From contig NZ_NSGH01000004.1 in NCBI RefSeq assembly GCF_002295105.1, forward strand, positions 106,576 to 170,575: a stretch of DNA of 64,000 bases. The letters are read 5' to 3'. Below, piece by piece: positions 35,980-44,402 of this stretch (the first letter of the stretch is position 1; each line of letters starts with the position of its first letter). The DNA is from Salimicrobium humidisoli. GTDB taxonomy: Bacteria; Bacillota; Bacilli; Bacillales; Halobacillaceae. The notes beneath the pieces are model-generated. The model saw only the letters and a list, made by a program, of their open reading frames with translations. It was not told the DNA's origin and searched no databases. Position numbers and translations under genes: made by a program.

Positions 35980-36720
35980 TCAGAACGAATGGGCTTTCCG
36001 GTACTTGAGAGGAGTCGTTCCCATGACTTCCCTGAATTTCCTTCCGTAAGAGGTCACCGATGAGTATCCGTATTCCAGAGCCACATTCTTGATTGAATAG
36101 TTGGTAAAGATAAGATGTTCCGTGGAAGCTTTTATTTTCTTGCGGTGGATATAGGAAGTGATCGTTTCCTGCATTTCTTTCTGGAATATAGAAGACAGAT
36201 AAGGAGAGGAGATATCGAGTTCTTCTGCTATAGTACTCAGCTGCAGATCGCGGGATTTCAGTTTCGTGTTGATGAACTGGATGGCCTTGGCGACATGCTG
36301 ATTCGTTATCGTATCAAATTCCTTGACGCTCGAAGCGTACAGATCGATGATTTTATCCGTCAAAAAACGGGCCCCCTCCTCTGCCTGCTCAGCTTTCATC
36401 TCATCAATCGTATGAAACAGGGAGAATATCTGTGCCATGGACATCAAGGTGAGGTGCCTAACTTCAGATTGAAGACTTGCGGAAGCGAGAATGCTCTTCC
36501 AAAAGAAGCGGATACTCTTCCACTGTTCCGGATCAGGATAATCCTCATAGGAAAAACCTGTGGAATGAAAGGCTTTATATAAACTTTCCCGATCGTTATC
36601 AGCGAGAGACTGGGTAATATTATGAACATTTCTCGAGGTCGTGGAATGCGAATTAAGATGATCCACTACACGGATATTCTCGTCCAGACGTTTCAAATAA
36701 ATATGTTCAGCCGAATCCAA
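35980..36720 (-). CDS. AraC-family transcriptional regulator beside the second EPS operon
   Basis: A 246-residue regulator. The N-terminal 140 residues are helical and have no recognised ligand domain. The C-terminal AraC DNA-binding domain has two helix-turn-helix motifs: LQLSTIAEELDISSPYLSSIFQKEM and YSIKNVALEYGYSSVTSYGRKFREVMGTTPLKYRK. The TTG start follows AAAGGAGG. It is divergent from the exopolysaccharide operon across a 560-base region with several TTCTTTATAAAGAA palindromes, so control of that operon is likely (inference). Length and arrangement resemble the second AraC protein at 61.4 kb. Confidence 0.9.
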   Translation of the reverse strand: MDSAEHIYLKRLDENIRVVDHLNSHSTTSRNVHNITQSLADNDRESLYKAFHSTGFSYEDYPDPEQWKSIRFFWKSILASASLQSEVRHLTLMSMAQIFSLFHTIDEMKAEQAEEGARFLTDKIIDLYASSVKEFDTITNQHVAKAIQFINTKLKSRDLQLSTIAEELDISSPYLSSIFQKEMQETITSYIHRKKIKASTEHLIFTNYSIKNVALEYGYSSVTSYGRKFREVMGTTPLKYRKAHSF

Positions 36721-36917
36721 ATTAAACGACCTCCTTTCTCTGATTCCGTCATTGTTTAAATTTATAATACACTAGTCCTAGGTGAAAGTGAAAAAAAAGG
36801 TTCTTTATAATCATACAAGTGCATTTTTTTGAATAGCGGCGTTCGCGAGAAATGAACGGGAGGGCAGCAGAAATGAAAAACTATAAATTCTTGTTAATCT
36901 TGTATATGTCCAAAAAG

Positions 36918-36933
36918 ATTCTTTATAAAGAAT
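36918..36933. promoter_or_regulatory. Palindromic operator candidate 1
   Basis: ATTCTTTATAAAGAAT, a perfect 16-base palindrome, about 90 bases upstream of the TATAAT box. Confidence 0.7.
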
Positions 36934-37184
36934 GAAACGAGGGAGGAGCGTAAACCTTTTGTTCTTTATAAAATAAAATATTTCATTATTTTAAACAAAA
37001 GCTAGGCTTTTTGTAAACGATGTAGTATAATATTGGCAAGACTAGAATAATAATAGCGGAGATTCCGGATTGGAAAAGGTGAGTGAAAGGAGTGAATCCA
37101 GTTTATCGTTCCTTATTAAGAACATAGGGAGTATTTTTCAAAAAATCCAGGTTCAGCATGAGTCTTTTATTTTTTGCCGTTACG

Positions 37185-37198
37185 TTCTTTATAAAGAA
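37185..37198. promoter_or_regulatory. Palindromic operator candidate 2
   Basis: TTCTTTATAAAGAA, a perfect 14-base palindrome identical to the core of candidate 1, located 100 bases before the ATG of the sugar transferase and downstream of the TATAAT box. Confidence 0.7.
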
Positions 37199-37284
37199 TA
37201 AAAATACCTTTAATAGGAATGAACCTTCAGCAAGTACAGGAAAGAAACGGGCAATTTTTTAACAGGAAAAGGAGTGGCTATAAT

Positions 37285-37956
37285 ATGGAAAACTCTGTTG
37301 TTCAGAAAAAACCCGTCCCACGTCCCTCCGGAAGATCATTTCAGGGAGTCGTTAAGAGAAGTCTCGATATTATTTTAAGCCTGATCCTCCTCATGATTCT
37401 GACACCTGTGTACGTGTTCATTGCTGCTGCCATCTATATAGAGGACGGCGGACCGGTTCTGTTCAGACAAACACGCACCGGTAAGGATGGAAAACTTTTC
37501 TGTATGTATAAATTCCGGTCCATGCGAGTAGTGATGAAAGAGGAGAAATCGGACGGAAAGAGATACAGCTGGACGAACGGGGTGCCGGACGACTTCGTAT
37601 TCAAAAGCTGTTCCGAATGGCATCCGGATGTCACGAGAGTGGGAAGGTTCATTCGGAAGTTCAGCCTGGACGAACTGCCTCAGCTGGTGAACGTCTTAAA
37701 AGGCGAGATGAGTATAGTGGGACCAAGACCGGAGGTGCCTGAAATCACGAACTGCTACAGCGCCGCTCAGAAAAGAAGGCTGGAAGTGAAACCCGGCATC
37801 ACCGGATGGGCTCAGGTAAATGGAAGAAGTGAAATAAATCATGGTCAGAAAGTACATTTCGATAACCACTACGTCGATCATCTGTCATTGAAAATGGATG
37901 TGAAAATCTTTTTTCTTACCATATTGCAAGTACTGAAAGGAAAAGGTGCTGTGTAA
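37285..37956 (+). CDS. Initiating sugar transferase of the second EPS operon
   Basis: A 223-residue phosphoglycosyl transferase. One N-terminal hydrophobic segment (LDIILSLILLMILTPVYVFIAAAIYI) precedes RQTRTGKDGKLFCMYKFRSM, RFIRKFSLDELPQLVNVLKGEMSIVGPRPEVP and VKPGITGWAQVNGRSEI. It transfers a sugar phosphate to undecaprenyl phosphate to start the repeat unit. ATG 37285 follows AAAAGGAGTGG; an in-frame ATG at 37219 has a weak site and would add a non-conserved 22-residue extension. First gene of the operon. Confidence 0.93.
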   Translation: MENSVVQKKPVPRPSGRSFQGVVKRSLDIILSLILLMILTPVYVFIAAAIYIEDGGPVLFRQTRTGKDGKLFCMYKFRSMRVVMKEEKSDGKRYSWTNGVPDDFVFKSCSEWHPDVTRVGRFIRKFSLDELPQLVNVLKGEMSIVGPRPEVPEITNCYSAAQKRRLEVKPGITGWAQVNGRSEINHGQKVHFDNHYVDHLSLKMDVKIFFLTILQVLKGKGAV

Positions 37957-38005
37957 TGAATGACAAATGGAGGAAAAGGGTTACCGGGTTCAGGAGGAAA
38001 AGCCG

Positions 38006-39013
38006 ATGGGCGCATTGATGGCTTTCTATGTAAATACGTTTCTGCTCGCAATCGTAAACTTGAAATTGCGCAACAGAACACTCGGGTTTTTACTGATAGC
38101 TTCTCTTTTAACTTTTTCCGCTTTCCGGAAAAATATCGGTACGGATTTCGAGTCTTATTTTCTTCTTCAAAAGGCAGCAGATGTAAATCTGGACTATGTG
38201 TATTTTGAACCTTTTCACAAACTTCTGTATTACCTCGGTACGGTAACAGGTTATGAATACGCGTATTTCGTCCTCACCACCCTGTTCATCTTCTTCTTTC
38301 TCGTCAAAATCATTAAAGATCACGCGCAAGTGGCTCCGGAACTTACGCTCATTTTCCTGACGTCGGGATTCTTCTTCTATTCGTTCAACGGTATCAGGCA
38401 GTTTATGAGTATCATCGTCTTTCTGTACGCCATTAAATATCTGGAGAGGAATTTACTGAAGTACTTTTTGTATATCGGCTTTGCGATTACTATTCACTAC
38501 AGTGCATTAATTTTGCTTATCGTGCCGTTCGTATTGAAGGGTCTGAAAAAGATACCTGACAAACTGTTCATTTTCATTATTCTTTTCTCCACAGCGTTCT
38601 CACCTGTAATCAACATAGTGATAGCATTCATCGTCGAAAGTGTTCCTATTCTGGAGACATACTCCTTCTACGTTCGCGAAGATTTTGTGGAAGGGGGCGC
38701 CAAACACTTTCTGGAACGGCTGGTGTGGGTCGTGATGGCAATGTTTCTGATACTCGGTACCGGTAAAAACGTCAAAAATAATTTCTACTACCTGGTGCTG
38801 TTCGGAATCATACTTCGGCTGGTTCTGCCGCTTTCCCTATCGAGAATAGCCCTGGACTTTCTGATGGTACAGATGCTCCTTTTCCCTTACCTGCTCAGCT
38901 TGACCGGCACTAACGTAAGCCGGAGCATCAGAACTGTAGTACTGGCGTTCTCTCTCGTACTGTTCTGCACATACCTGTTAACTAACACTTCCCACATTTT
39001 CGGTATCAGATAG
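38006..39013 (+). CDS. EpsG-like polysaccharide polymerase
   Basis: A 335-residue polytopic membrane protein of the EpsG family, with about ten helices. Typical parts are FRKNIGTDFESYFLLQKAADVN, FEPFHKLLYYLGTVTGYEYAYFV, FFFYSFNGIRQFMSIIVFLYAIKYLERN and FAITIHYSALILLIVPFVL. The family is thought to polymerise exopolysaccharide repeats in the manner of Wzy. ATG 38006 follows CAGGAGGAAAAG and is preferred to the in-frame ATG at 37967. It lies between the sugar transferase and the chain-length genes. Confidence 0.88.
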   Translation: MGALMAFYVNTFLLAIVNLKLRNRTLGFLLIASLLTFSAFRKNIGTDFESYFLLQKAADVNLDYVYFEPFHKLLYYLGTVTGYEYAYFVLTTLFIFFFLVKIIKDHAQVAPELTLIFLTSGFFFYSFNGIRQFMSIIVFLYAIKYLERNLLKYFLYIGFAITIHYSALILLIVPFVLKGLKKIPDKLFIFIILFSTAFSPVINIVIAFIVESVPILETYSFYVREDFVEGGAKHFLERLVWVVMAMFLILGTGKNVKNNFYYLVLFGIILRLVLPLSLSRIALDFLMVQMLLFPYLLSLTGTNVSRSIRTVVLAFSLVLFCTYLLTNTSHIFGIR

Positions 39014-39092
39014 ATCCGGGGGAGCCATACTATCCCTTCGTTCTTTAAAAGACACATTATTACTATTCATAAAACAAAAGGGGCTGTTACTA

Positions 39093-39842
39093 GTGGAAAA
39101 TGGTTATTCGACCATGGAACTTCTGCTCATGTTGAAAAGACGCTGGCTGATTGTAACTCTCATAGTAATTCTCGGGCTCGGAGCGGGTGCTTTCGTTACG
39201 TTTTACGTAATGACTCCTCAATATAAGATGTCCTCGGAGTTCATCGTCAATCAGGCTCAGCCGGCATCTGCAGAAAGTAGTTCAGTGACACCGGAGAGTA
39301 TAAAATCGAATATCGAACTGATCAACACGTATAACGTCATCATTAAAAGTCCTGCCGTGCTCGACAAAGTGACTTCCTGGCTGGGCCTTGAAATGAGCGC
39401 GGACGAACTCGAAGACAAAATATCGGTGTCGAGTGCCGAAGAATCGCAAGTAGTCAAAGTCACGGTAGTCGACGCAAGTCCGGAGAAAGCAGCCGAAATC
39501 GCTAATACTACGGTTCTTACTTTTAAAGATAGTATCCCTGAACTGATGAACGTAAATAACGTGCAGATTCTTTCGGAAGCTGTTCCGGCCGGAGAGGTTG
39601 TCCCGTTCAGCCCTAATATCATGCTGAACCTGCTCATAGCTCTGGCGGGGAGTGCGGCTGTCGGAAGCGGAGTCGCTTTTATCCTCGAGACGTCGGATAC
39701 GACACTTCGAAAAGAAAGTGACGTAATCGAAAACCTTGGTGTGCCGTTTATGGGTAGTGTCGAAGTAATTGTAGAAGAAGGAGAAGACTCCATCCCTGCT
39801 TCTAACACTGTGGAAATGAGAGGTGAGTCCATTGGTTCGTAA
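39093..39842 (+). CDS. Wzz/YveK-type chain-length modulator (tyrosine kinase adaptor)
   Basis: A 249-residue membrane protein with two helices, one near residues 18-40 (RRWLIVTLIVILGLGAGAFVTFYV) and one near 180-200 (MLNLLIALAGSAAVGSGVAFIL), and an extracellular coiled region between. VVPFSPNIMLN is the proline-rich motif before the second helix. It is the Gram-positive equivalent of the Wzz part of Wzc and activates the cytoplasmic tyrosine kinase encoded next. GTG start, 79 bases after the EpsG gene. It overlaps the kinase start by 11 bases, a sign of coupling. Confidence 0.92.
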   Translation: MENGYSTMELLLMLKRRWLIVTLIVILGLGAGAFVTFYVMTPQYKMSSEFIVNQAQPASAESSSVTPESIKSNIELINTYNVIIKSPAVLDKVTSWLGLEMSADELEDKISVSSAEESQVVKVTVVDASPEKAAEIANTTVLTFKDSIPELMNVNNVQILSEAVPAGEVVPFSPNIMLNLLIALAGSAAVGSGVAFILETSDTTLRKESDVIENLGVPFMGSVEVIVEEGEDSIPASNTVEMRGESIGS

Positions 39843-40518
39843 ACAGACAGTAAATAAAAGAGGCAGTTACCTTGTTAACGGTAGACATTCTTTAGCGGCA
39901 GAGCAGTACAAAACAATCAGAACGAATCTGGAATTTGCGTCCGTAGATCGCAAACTCCGGTCATTCTTCGTCACATCCCCGGGCCCTGGGGAAGGTAAAT
40001 CTACAACTGCCGCCAATCTGGCTGTCGTTTTTTCGGAACAGGGGAAAAGAGTGATTCTTATTGATGCCGATATGCGTAAACCGACCCTTCATTATACGTT
40101 TTCCTCCAATAACGGGGTGGGTCTCAGCACTTATCTAGCCGGTCAGAAAACTTCCGTCACCAATGTAATTCAGGAAACAGCAGTGGAGAACCTGGATATA
40201 ATAACCAGCGGACCGGTTCCGCCGAATCCGGCTGAGTTGCTGGGCGGAAGTTCCGTAAAGACTCTTATGAACGAATTGAAGAGCACTTACGACCTGATTA
40301 TTTTCGACACGCCCCCCGTACTTTCTGTGACTGATTCACAGTTACTGGCCCCGCATACAGAGGGAGTAGTTCTCGTAGTGCGGAGCAGGAAGACAAGAAA
40401 AGAAGAAGCGAATAAAGCCAAGGAAGTGCTCCTGCACTCACAGGCAAGGATCCTTGGTGCGGTACTGAACGGTAATGAGATGGGAAGAAGGAAGAAAAAC
40501 TATTATTACTACGCCTAG
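39832..40518 (+). CDS. CpsD/CapB-family bacterial tyrosine kinase
   Basis: A 228-residue BY-kinase. Walker A is SPGPGEGKSTTAANLAVVF near residue 47; Walker A' is VILIDADMRKPTLHYTF; Walker B is YDLIIFDTPPVL near residue 155. The C-terminus is a tyrosine cluster, RRKKNYYYYA, the autophosphorylation site of this family. It regulates polymer length and export with the Wzz-type partner just upstream. I choose TTG 39832, 5 bases after GAGAGGTGAG; the GTG at 39823 lies inside that ribosome site. Confidence 0.93.
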   Translation: MVRKQTVNKRGSYLVNGRHSLAAEQYKTIRTNLEFASVDRKLRSFFVTSPGPGEGKSTTAANLAVVFSEQGKRVILIDADMRKPTLHYTFSSNNGVGLSTYLAGQKTSVTNVIQETAVENLDIITSGPVPPNPAELLGGSSVKTLMNELKSTYDLIIFDTPPVLSVTDSQLLAPHTEGVVLVVRSRKTRKEEANKAKEVLLHSQARILGAVLNGNEMGRRKKNYYYYA

Positions 40519-40565
40519 CAATGGGAGATTCAAAAAAGAGATCAGAACTTCGGGAAGGGATGCCT

Positions 40566-41855
40566 ATGGAAAATATATTAGTGAAAATATCCCGGAAAAC
40601 ATTTGTCAGAAACGTAGTGATCGTAGCTTCCGGCACCGCCTCTGCGCAGGTGATTATGGTAGTAAGTTCTCAGTTTTTAACGAGAATATATGGACCTGAG
40701 GCGTTCGGCATGTTTGGAGTCTACTCTTCGATCATCGCGATCCTGGCTCCCGCAGTCGCCCTGACCTACCCGATTGCTATCGTATTGCCGAAGTCGAAAG
40801 AGACAGCGATGAATCTGATGCGGCTTTCTTTTTACGTCACGTTACTGGTGGCGCTGCTATTATTCAGTGACCTCATCGCATCAGTGTTCCATTTGCAGGA
40901 GGTCGCCGCTTTTCTTTATTTACTGCCGTTCGTCATTTTCTTTTCAGGATGTCTGCAAATTATAGAGAACTGGCTCATTCGTAACAATCAGTATAAAGTT
41001 ACGGCTCGTTCCATTATGGGTCAGACGACCATCGTTCAGGCAGGCATGGTCGGAGTCGGACTTTTCAACCCAATGGCAGCCGTACTGATTCTGTTCACTT
41101 CGATGAACCAGGTGTTGCGATCCTTTCTTATGGTGACCGGTGCCGGGTACTTTCGACTCGGAAAACTTACAGCTTTTTTGAAACAGACGAATACGCAGGA
41201 GATGAAGAGGTTAGCGAAAAAATATTATGACTTTCCGGCTTATCGGACCCCGGAACTTTTGCTGAATGGATTCTCTCAGGGGTTCCCGGTTCTGATGTTG
41301 AGCAGTTTCTTCTCTCCTGTAGCCGCAGGGTTTTACGCCATAGGCAGAATCGCTCTCGATATGCCGACTCATTTGATCGGGAAATCCGTCTCAGATGTTT
41401 TTTATCCCCGGATTACAAAGGGGGCGAATAACTTTGAAAAGATCACTCCCATACTGATGAAGGCGACAGCGGTGATGAGTGTCATAGGTCTCCTTCCGTT
41501 TGGCCTCGTCATCCTGATCGGTCCGTGGTTATTCGAACTGGTCTTCGGAGAAGGATGGGCGATGGCGGGGGAATACGCCGTGTGGATTGCAGTGTGGGGA
41601 TGGACAAGATTTCTGCAGGGACCAAGTACCAGTACTTTGCCGGTTTTGTCGGCGCAGGGGTTCCACCTCGTCTTCACGATCTGTTCCTTAAGTGTTCGGA
41701 TATCAGCCATGTTTGCAGGATACTGGCTTTTCGGTGATGATCTTATAGCCGTGGCGTGTTTTTGTCTGGGAGGTGCGGTAATGAACATACTTCTTGTCTT
41801 CATTACGTGGAAACGAACTCGCAGATTTGATACGGAGCGAAACAGTTTGATGTAA
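40566..41855 (+). CDS. Wzx-like flippase of the second EPS operon
   Basis: A 429-residue polytopic membrane protein of the oligosaccharide flippase family, about twelve helices. The N-terminus FVRNVVIVASGTASAQVIMVVSSQFLTRIYGPEAFGMFGVYSSI is typical. It would export the lipid-linked repeat unit for the EpsG-like polymerase. The ATG at 40566 follows GGGAAGGG; ATG 40560 is almost as close, and ATG 40521, just after the preceding stop, lacks a site. Confidence 0.92.
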   Translation: MENILVKISRKTFVRNVVIVASGTASAQVIMVVSSQFLTRIYGPEAFGMFGVYSSIIAILAPAVALTYPIAIVLPKSKETAMNLMRLSFYVTLLVALLLFSDLIASVFHLQEVAAFLYLLPFVIFFSGCLQIIENWLIRNNQYKVTARSIMGQTTIVQAGMVGVGLFNPMAAVLILFTSMNQVLRSFLMVTGAGYFRLGKLTAFLKQTNTQEMKRLAKKYYDFPAYRTPELLLNGFSQGFPVLMLSSFFSPVAAGFYAIGRIALDMPTHLIGKSVSDVFYPRITKGANNFEKITPILMKATAVMSVIGLLPFGLVILIGPWLFELVFGEGWAMAGEYAVWIAVWGWTRFLQGPSTSTLPVLSAQGFHLVFTICSLSVRISAMFAGYWLFGDDLIAVACFCLGGAVMNILLVFITWKRTRRFDTERNSLM

Positions 41856-41950
41856 GAAAGGATAAATATATGCTTTTGTTCGTTATATAGAATTAATTTT
41901 TCTTTGTTACTTGAAGGACTCGCAGACTTTAACGAAGGAGGACATTGAAA

Positions 41951-43039
41951 GTGAAAAAGAATATTCGTAACTCAAAAGGCACAGTTCTGGTCACGGGAGG
42001 AGCGGGATATCTGGGTTCCCATACGAGTGTCGCCCTGCTTGAAGCAGGATACTCCGTCGTCATCGCTGACAACTTCACTAACGGATATGAGGAAAATGTA
42101 AAGAAGGTGGAAGAGATCACAGGAGTCCCCGTCCCCTTCTACCGGGCGGACGTAACGGATGAACAGGCATTACAAACGATATTTACGGAACATTCAATCG
42201 ATGCGGTCATGCACTTCGCTGGACTGAAATCTGTGAAAGAGTCCTTCACGAGAGCGCTGGATTATTACCGAACAAACGTCAGCGGCACTGTGACTCTGGC
42301 CAGAGTCTGTAACGCTTTCGGAGTACACAAATTCATCTTCAGCTCATCCGCTACAGTTTATGGAGAGAATCAGGTTCCGTTTACAGAGCACATGCCACTG
42401 AAGCCGACCATCAACCCGTACGGAGAAACGAAAAGTATGTGCGAACGCGTGCTTCGTGATGTTGCGCTGATGAACCCTGAGTTCTCGATAGCTATCCTCC
42501 GTTATTTTAACCCCGTCGGTGCTCATGTGAGCGGAAGAATCGGCGAAAATCCGCGGGGCGTCCCTGATAATATTATGCCTTACATCACTCAGGTTGCGGC
42601 CGGAAAACTAGAGAAGCTCCATATATTCGGGAACGATTACGATACGCCGGACGGCACGTGTATAAGAGACTTCGTCCACGTCATGGATATTGCCGAAGGA
42701 CACGTGAAGGCGATGGAGCACGCGGGAGCAGGGGCGGTCGTTTATAACCTCGGGACCGGTAAGGGGACGAGTGTGAAGGAACTGATTCATACGTTCCAGC
42801 AGGTGAACAACGTCCGCGTCCCGCATGAATTTGCAGCACGAAGAGAAGGTGACATAGCAATCTGCTATGCGGACACCGGAAAAGTCCACAGGGAGATCGG
42901 CTGGCGGGCGACACGCACGGTAGCGGACATGTGCAGGGACGCATGGCAATACGAACTCGGTCTCATGAAAGAAAAAGCGGCGCTGCTTGAAGCCTCGAAA
43001 GGGAATGGAACGTTTATCAATATGGAAAAGAAAGTCTGA
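41951..43039 (+). CDS. galE: UDP-glucose 4-epimerase
   Basis: A 362-residue extended SDR. It has VLVTGGAGYLGSHTSVALLEAGYSVVIADNF at the start, VMHFAGLKSVKESF, FSSSATVYGENQVPFTEHMPLKPTINPYGETKSMCE (YxxxK) and RYFNPVGAHVSGRIGENPRGVPDNIMPYITQVA with CIRDFVHVMDIAEGH, a textbook GalE pattern. It supplies UDP-galactose for the exopolysaccharide. GTG 41951 is 8 bases after AAGGAGGA; a TTG at 41945 is too close. The gene lies within the EPS operon, about 95 bases after the flippase gene. Confidence 0.95.
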   Translation: MKKNIRNSKGTVLVTGGAGYLGSHTSVALLEAGYSVVIADNFTNGYEENVKKVEEITGVPVPFYRADVTDEQALQTIFTEHSIDAVMHFAGLKSVKESFTRALDYYRTNVSGTVTLARVCNAFGVHKFIFSSSATVYGENQVPFTEHMPLKPTINPYGETKSMCERVLRDVALMNPEFSIAILRYFNPVGAHVSGRIGENPRGVPDNIMPYITQVAAGKLEKLHIFGNDYDTPDGTCIRDFVHVMDIAEGHVKAMEHAGAGAVVYNLGTGKGTSVKELIHTFQQVNNVRVPHEFAARREGDIAICYADTGKVHREIGWRATRTVADMCRDAWQYELGLMKEKAALLEASKGNGTFINMEKKV

Positions 43040-43112
43040 GCAGTGGCGGACATTGAAAAGCGTCGGAGCACCTCGAACATCGAATCGATTACTGAAAAGG
43101 GGCGGTGGGACA

Positions 43113-43955
43113 ATGAAATTTTCTGTATTGATTTCCGTATACGATAAGGAAACTCCCCGATTTTTCAAAGAAGCGTTGGAGAGCGTAGTGGAACAGACAT
43201 TGAAACCGGACGAAATCGTCGTAGTAAAAGACGGAAGACTTACTGATGGACTGGAAGAAGTACTTCAGACATTCGAGCGGGAGAATGAGCCGTTAGTGAA
43301 AATCGTACCTCTTGAAAAGAACGGAGGACTCGGGGAGGCTCTGAGAATAGGGGTGTGGCACTGCTCCCATCCTGTCATCGCCCGCATGGACAGTGATGAT
43401 ATAAGTCTTCCCCACCGGTTTAAAACGCAGATCGATTACTTGAAAACGCATGAGGATGTGGACCTTGTAGGGGGATGGATCTCCGAGTTTGATGAAAACG
43501 ACTCCAGGAGGCATACGAGAACCGTACCCACGGGATATGAAACAATCAGGAGGCGAGCCAGATACCGGAACCCGCTGAATCACGTATCTGTCATGTTCCG
43601 GAAGCAGGCGGTTCTGAAGAGCGGGAATTACCAGACGTGCCTGTGGAATGAAGATTACTACCTCTGGATCCGGATGCTGAGCAGGGGATGCAGAATAGAA
43701 AATATTCCGGAAGTCCTTTTGGATGTGAGGACCGGAAAAGGGATGTACCGGCGCAGAGGTGGGAGAGACTATATAATGAATGAAGTGAAATTTCAACGAA
43801 TGATACTGGAATCGGGATTCATCTCTCGTTCGGAATTTGTGTTCAACGTATCGAGCCGCACATTCGTAAGAGTGCTTCCGAATGATGTCCGTTCTCTGAT
43901 ATATACCCGGATGCTGAGGAAAAAGCCGGTCGTGCCTCAGGCTGCCGGAGAATAG
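43113..43955 (+). CDS. Family 2 glycosyltransferase (EpsE-like)
   Basis: A 280-residue GT-A enzyme. It has FSVLISVYDKETPRFFKEALESVVEQT, EIVVVKDGRLTDGLEEVLQ, NGGLGEALRIGVWHCSHPVIARMDSDDISLPHRFKTQIDYL (DXD) and NHVSVMFRKQAVLKSGNYQTCLWNEDYYLWIRML, close to amylovoran- and capsule-type glycosyltransferases. The translation frame stays open upstream, overlapping galE, but ATG 43113 behind GGGGCGGTGGG and the conserved start indicate the real one. It is the last gene of the second EPS operon, before a terminator. Confidence 0.92.
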   Translation: MKFSVLISVYDKETPRFFKEALESVVEQTLKPDEIVVVKDGRLTDGLEEVLQTFERENEPLVKIVPLEKNGGLGEALRIGVWHCSHPVIARMDSDDISLPHRFKTQIDYLKTHEDVDLVGGWISEFDENDSRRHTRTVPTGYETIRRRARYRNPLNHVSVMFRKQAVLKSGNYQTCLWNEDYYLWIRMLSRGCRIENIPEVLLDVRTGKGMYRRRGGRDYIMNEVKFQRMILESGFISRSEFVFNVSSRTFVRVLPNDVRSLIYTRMLRKKPVVPQAAGE

Positions 43956-43961
43956 AATGTG

Positions 43962-43998
43962 AAAGCTGTGGTCCCTGCGTGGACGGCAGCTTTTTTTA
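43962..43998 (+). terminator. Terminator of the second EPS operon
   Basis: AAAGCTG pairs with CAGCTTT, with an inner GTCC/GGAC pairing, followed by a run of T's. Confidence 0.85.
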
Positions 43999-44402
43999 TG
44001 CGGCTGCACCCCGAATCCTTCCCTTCAGGAGAGAATTTACTGTGTGAAGGTCACGAAAAGGTCGAAATCATTCCCTTCGCAGGAGAAATTGTCTGTTGAA
44101 GGTAACGATTCGGAGCTAATCGTTACCTTCGGAGCTTTTTGAGAACGGTGAAAGTCACGAAAGACACTTGATTGAAAAAGTGTCTCCCTGATTCAACGAT
44201 GTTTCCCTCGAAGCAGGAAAAGTTCAGTACTATACTTCGTTCATAGTGGCCGTATATTATAAGTGGTTCTCTTTAAATGATTTAAACATTCAGATATGTT
44301 CCGGTATTTTATCGAAACTATTTAATTGTTGACGAAAAGCATTACCTTTTGTATTCTTATTAAACATACAAATTTACTAAGGATTAAAGGGAGCTGGATT
44401 TA
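43999..44402. other. Intergenic region with imperfect repeats and hairpins, upstream of tcyA
   Basis: No gene. Two similar 40-base units (about 44021-44062 and 44080-44110) share TTCCCTTC, an AGGAGA core, and CTGT(G)TGAAGGT(C/A)ACGA. A 13-base-pair perfect hairpin (44098-44130) and an 8-base-pair hairpin (44162-44185, AGACACTT/AAGTGTCT) follow. GTCACGAAA also occurs at 44050, 44153 and again at 54896. A promoter for tcyABC probably lies in 44300-44390 (TTGACGAAAAGCATTACC with TATTCT downstream), which fits a sigma-A promoter with TTGACG. Confidence 0.55.
44098..44140 (+). terminator. Perfect 13-bp hairpin with short T run
   Basis: GAAGGTAACGATT pairs perfectly with AATCGTTACCTTC around CGGAGCT; GGAGCTTTTT follows. 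It may be a second terminator or a repeat-derived hairpin. Confidence 0.6.

Larger units (their letters stand above)
36721..37284. promoter_or_regulatory. Long divergent regulatory region of the second EPS operon
   Basis: This 560-base region has no gene. It contains a run of related sites, two perfect TTCTTTATAAAGAA palindromes (36919-36932, 37185-37198) and two half-matching copies (36801-36810 TTCTTTATAA; 36962-36971). A TATAAT box at about 37027 sits between them, with no good -35 hexamer at the normal distance, as expected for an activator-dependent promoter. The 5' leader before the sugar transferase start would be about 240 bases. A minus-strand TATTATAAAT box near 36765 may serve the AraC gene. 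Confidence 0.7.
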
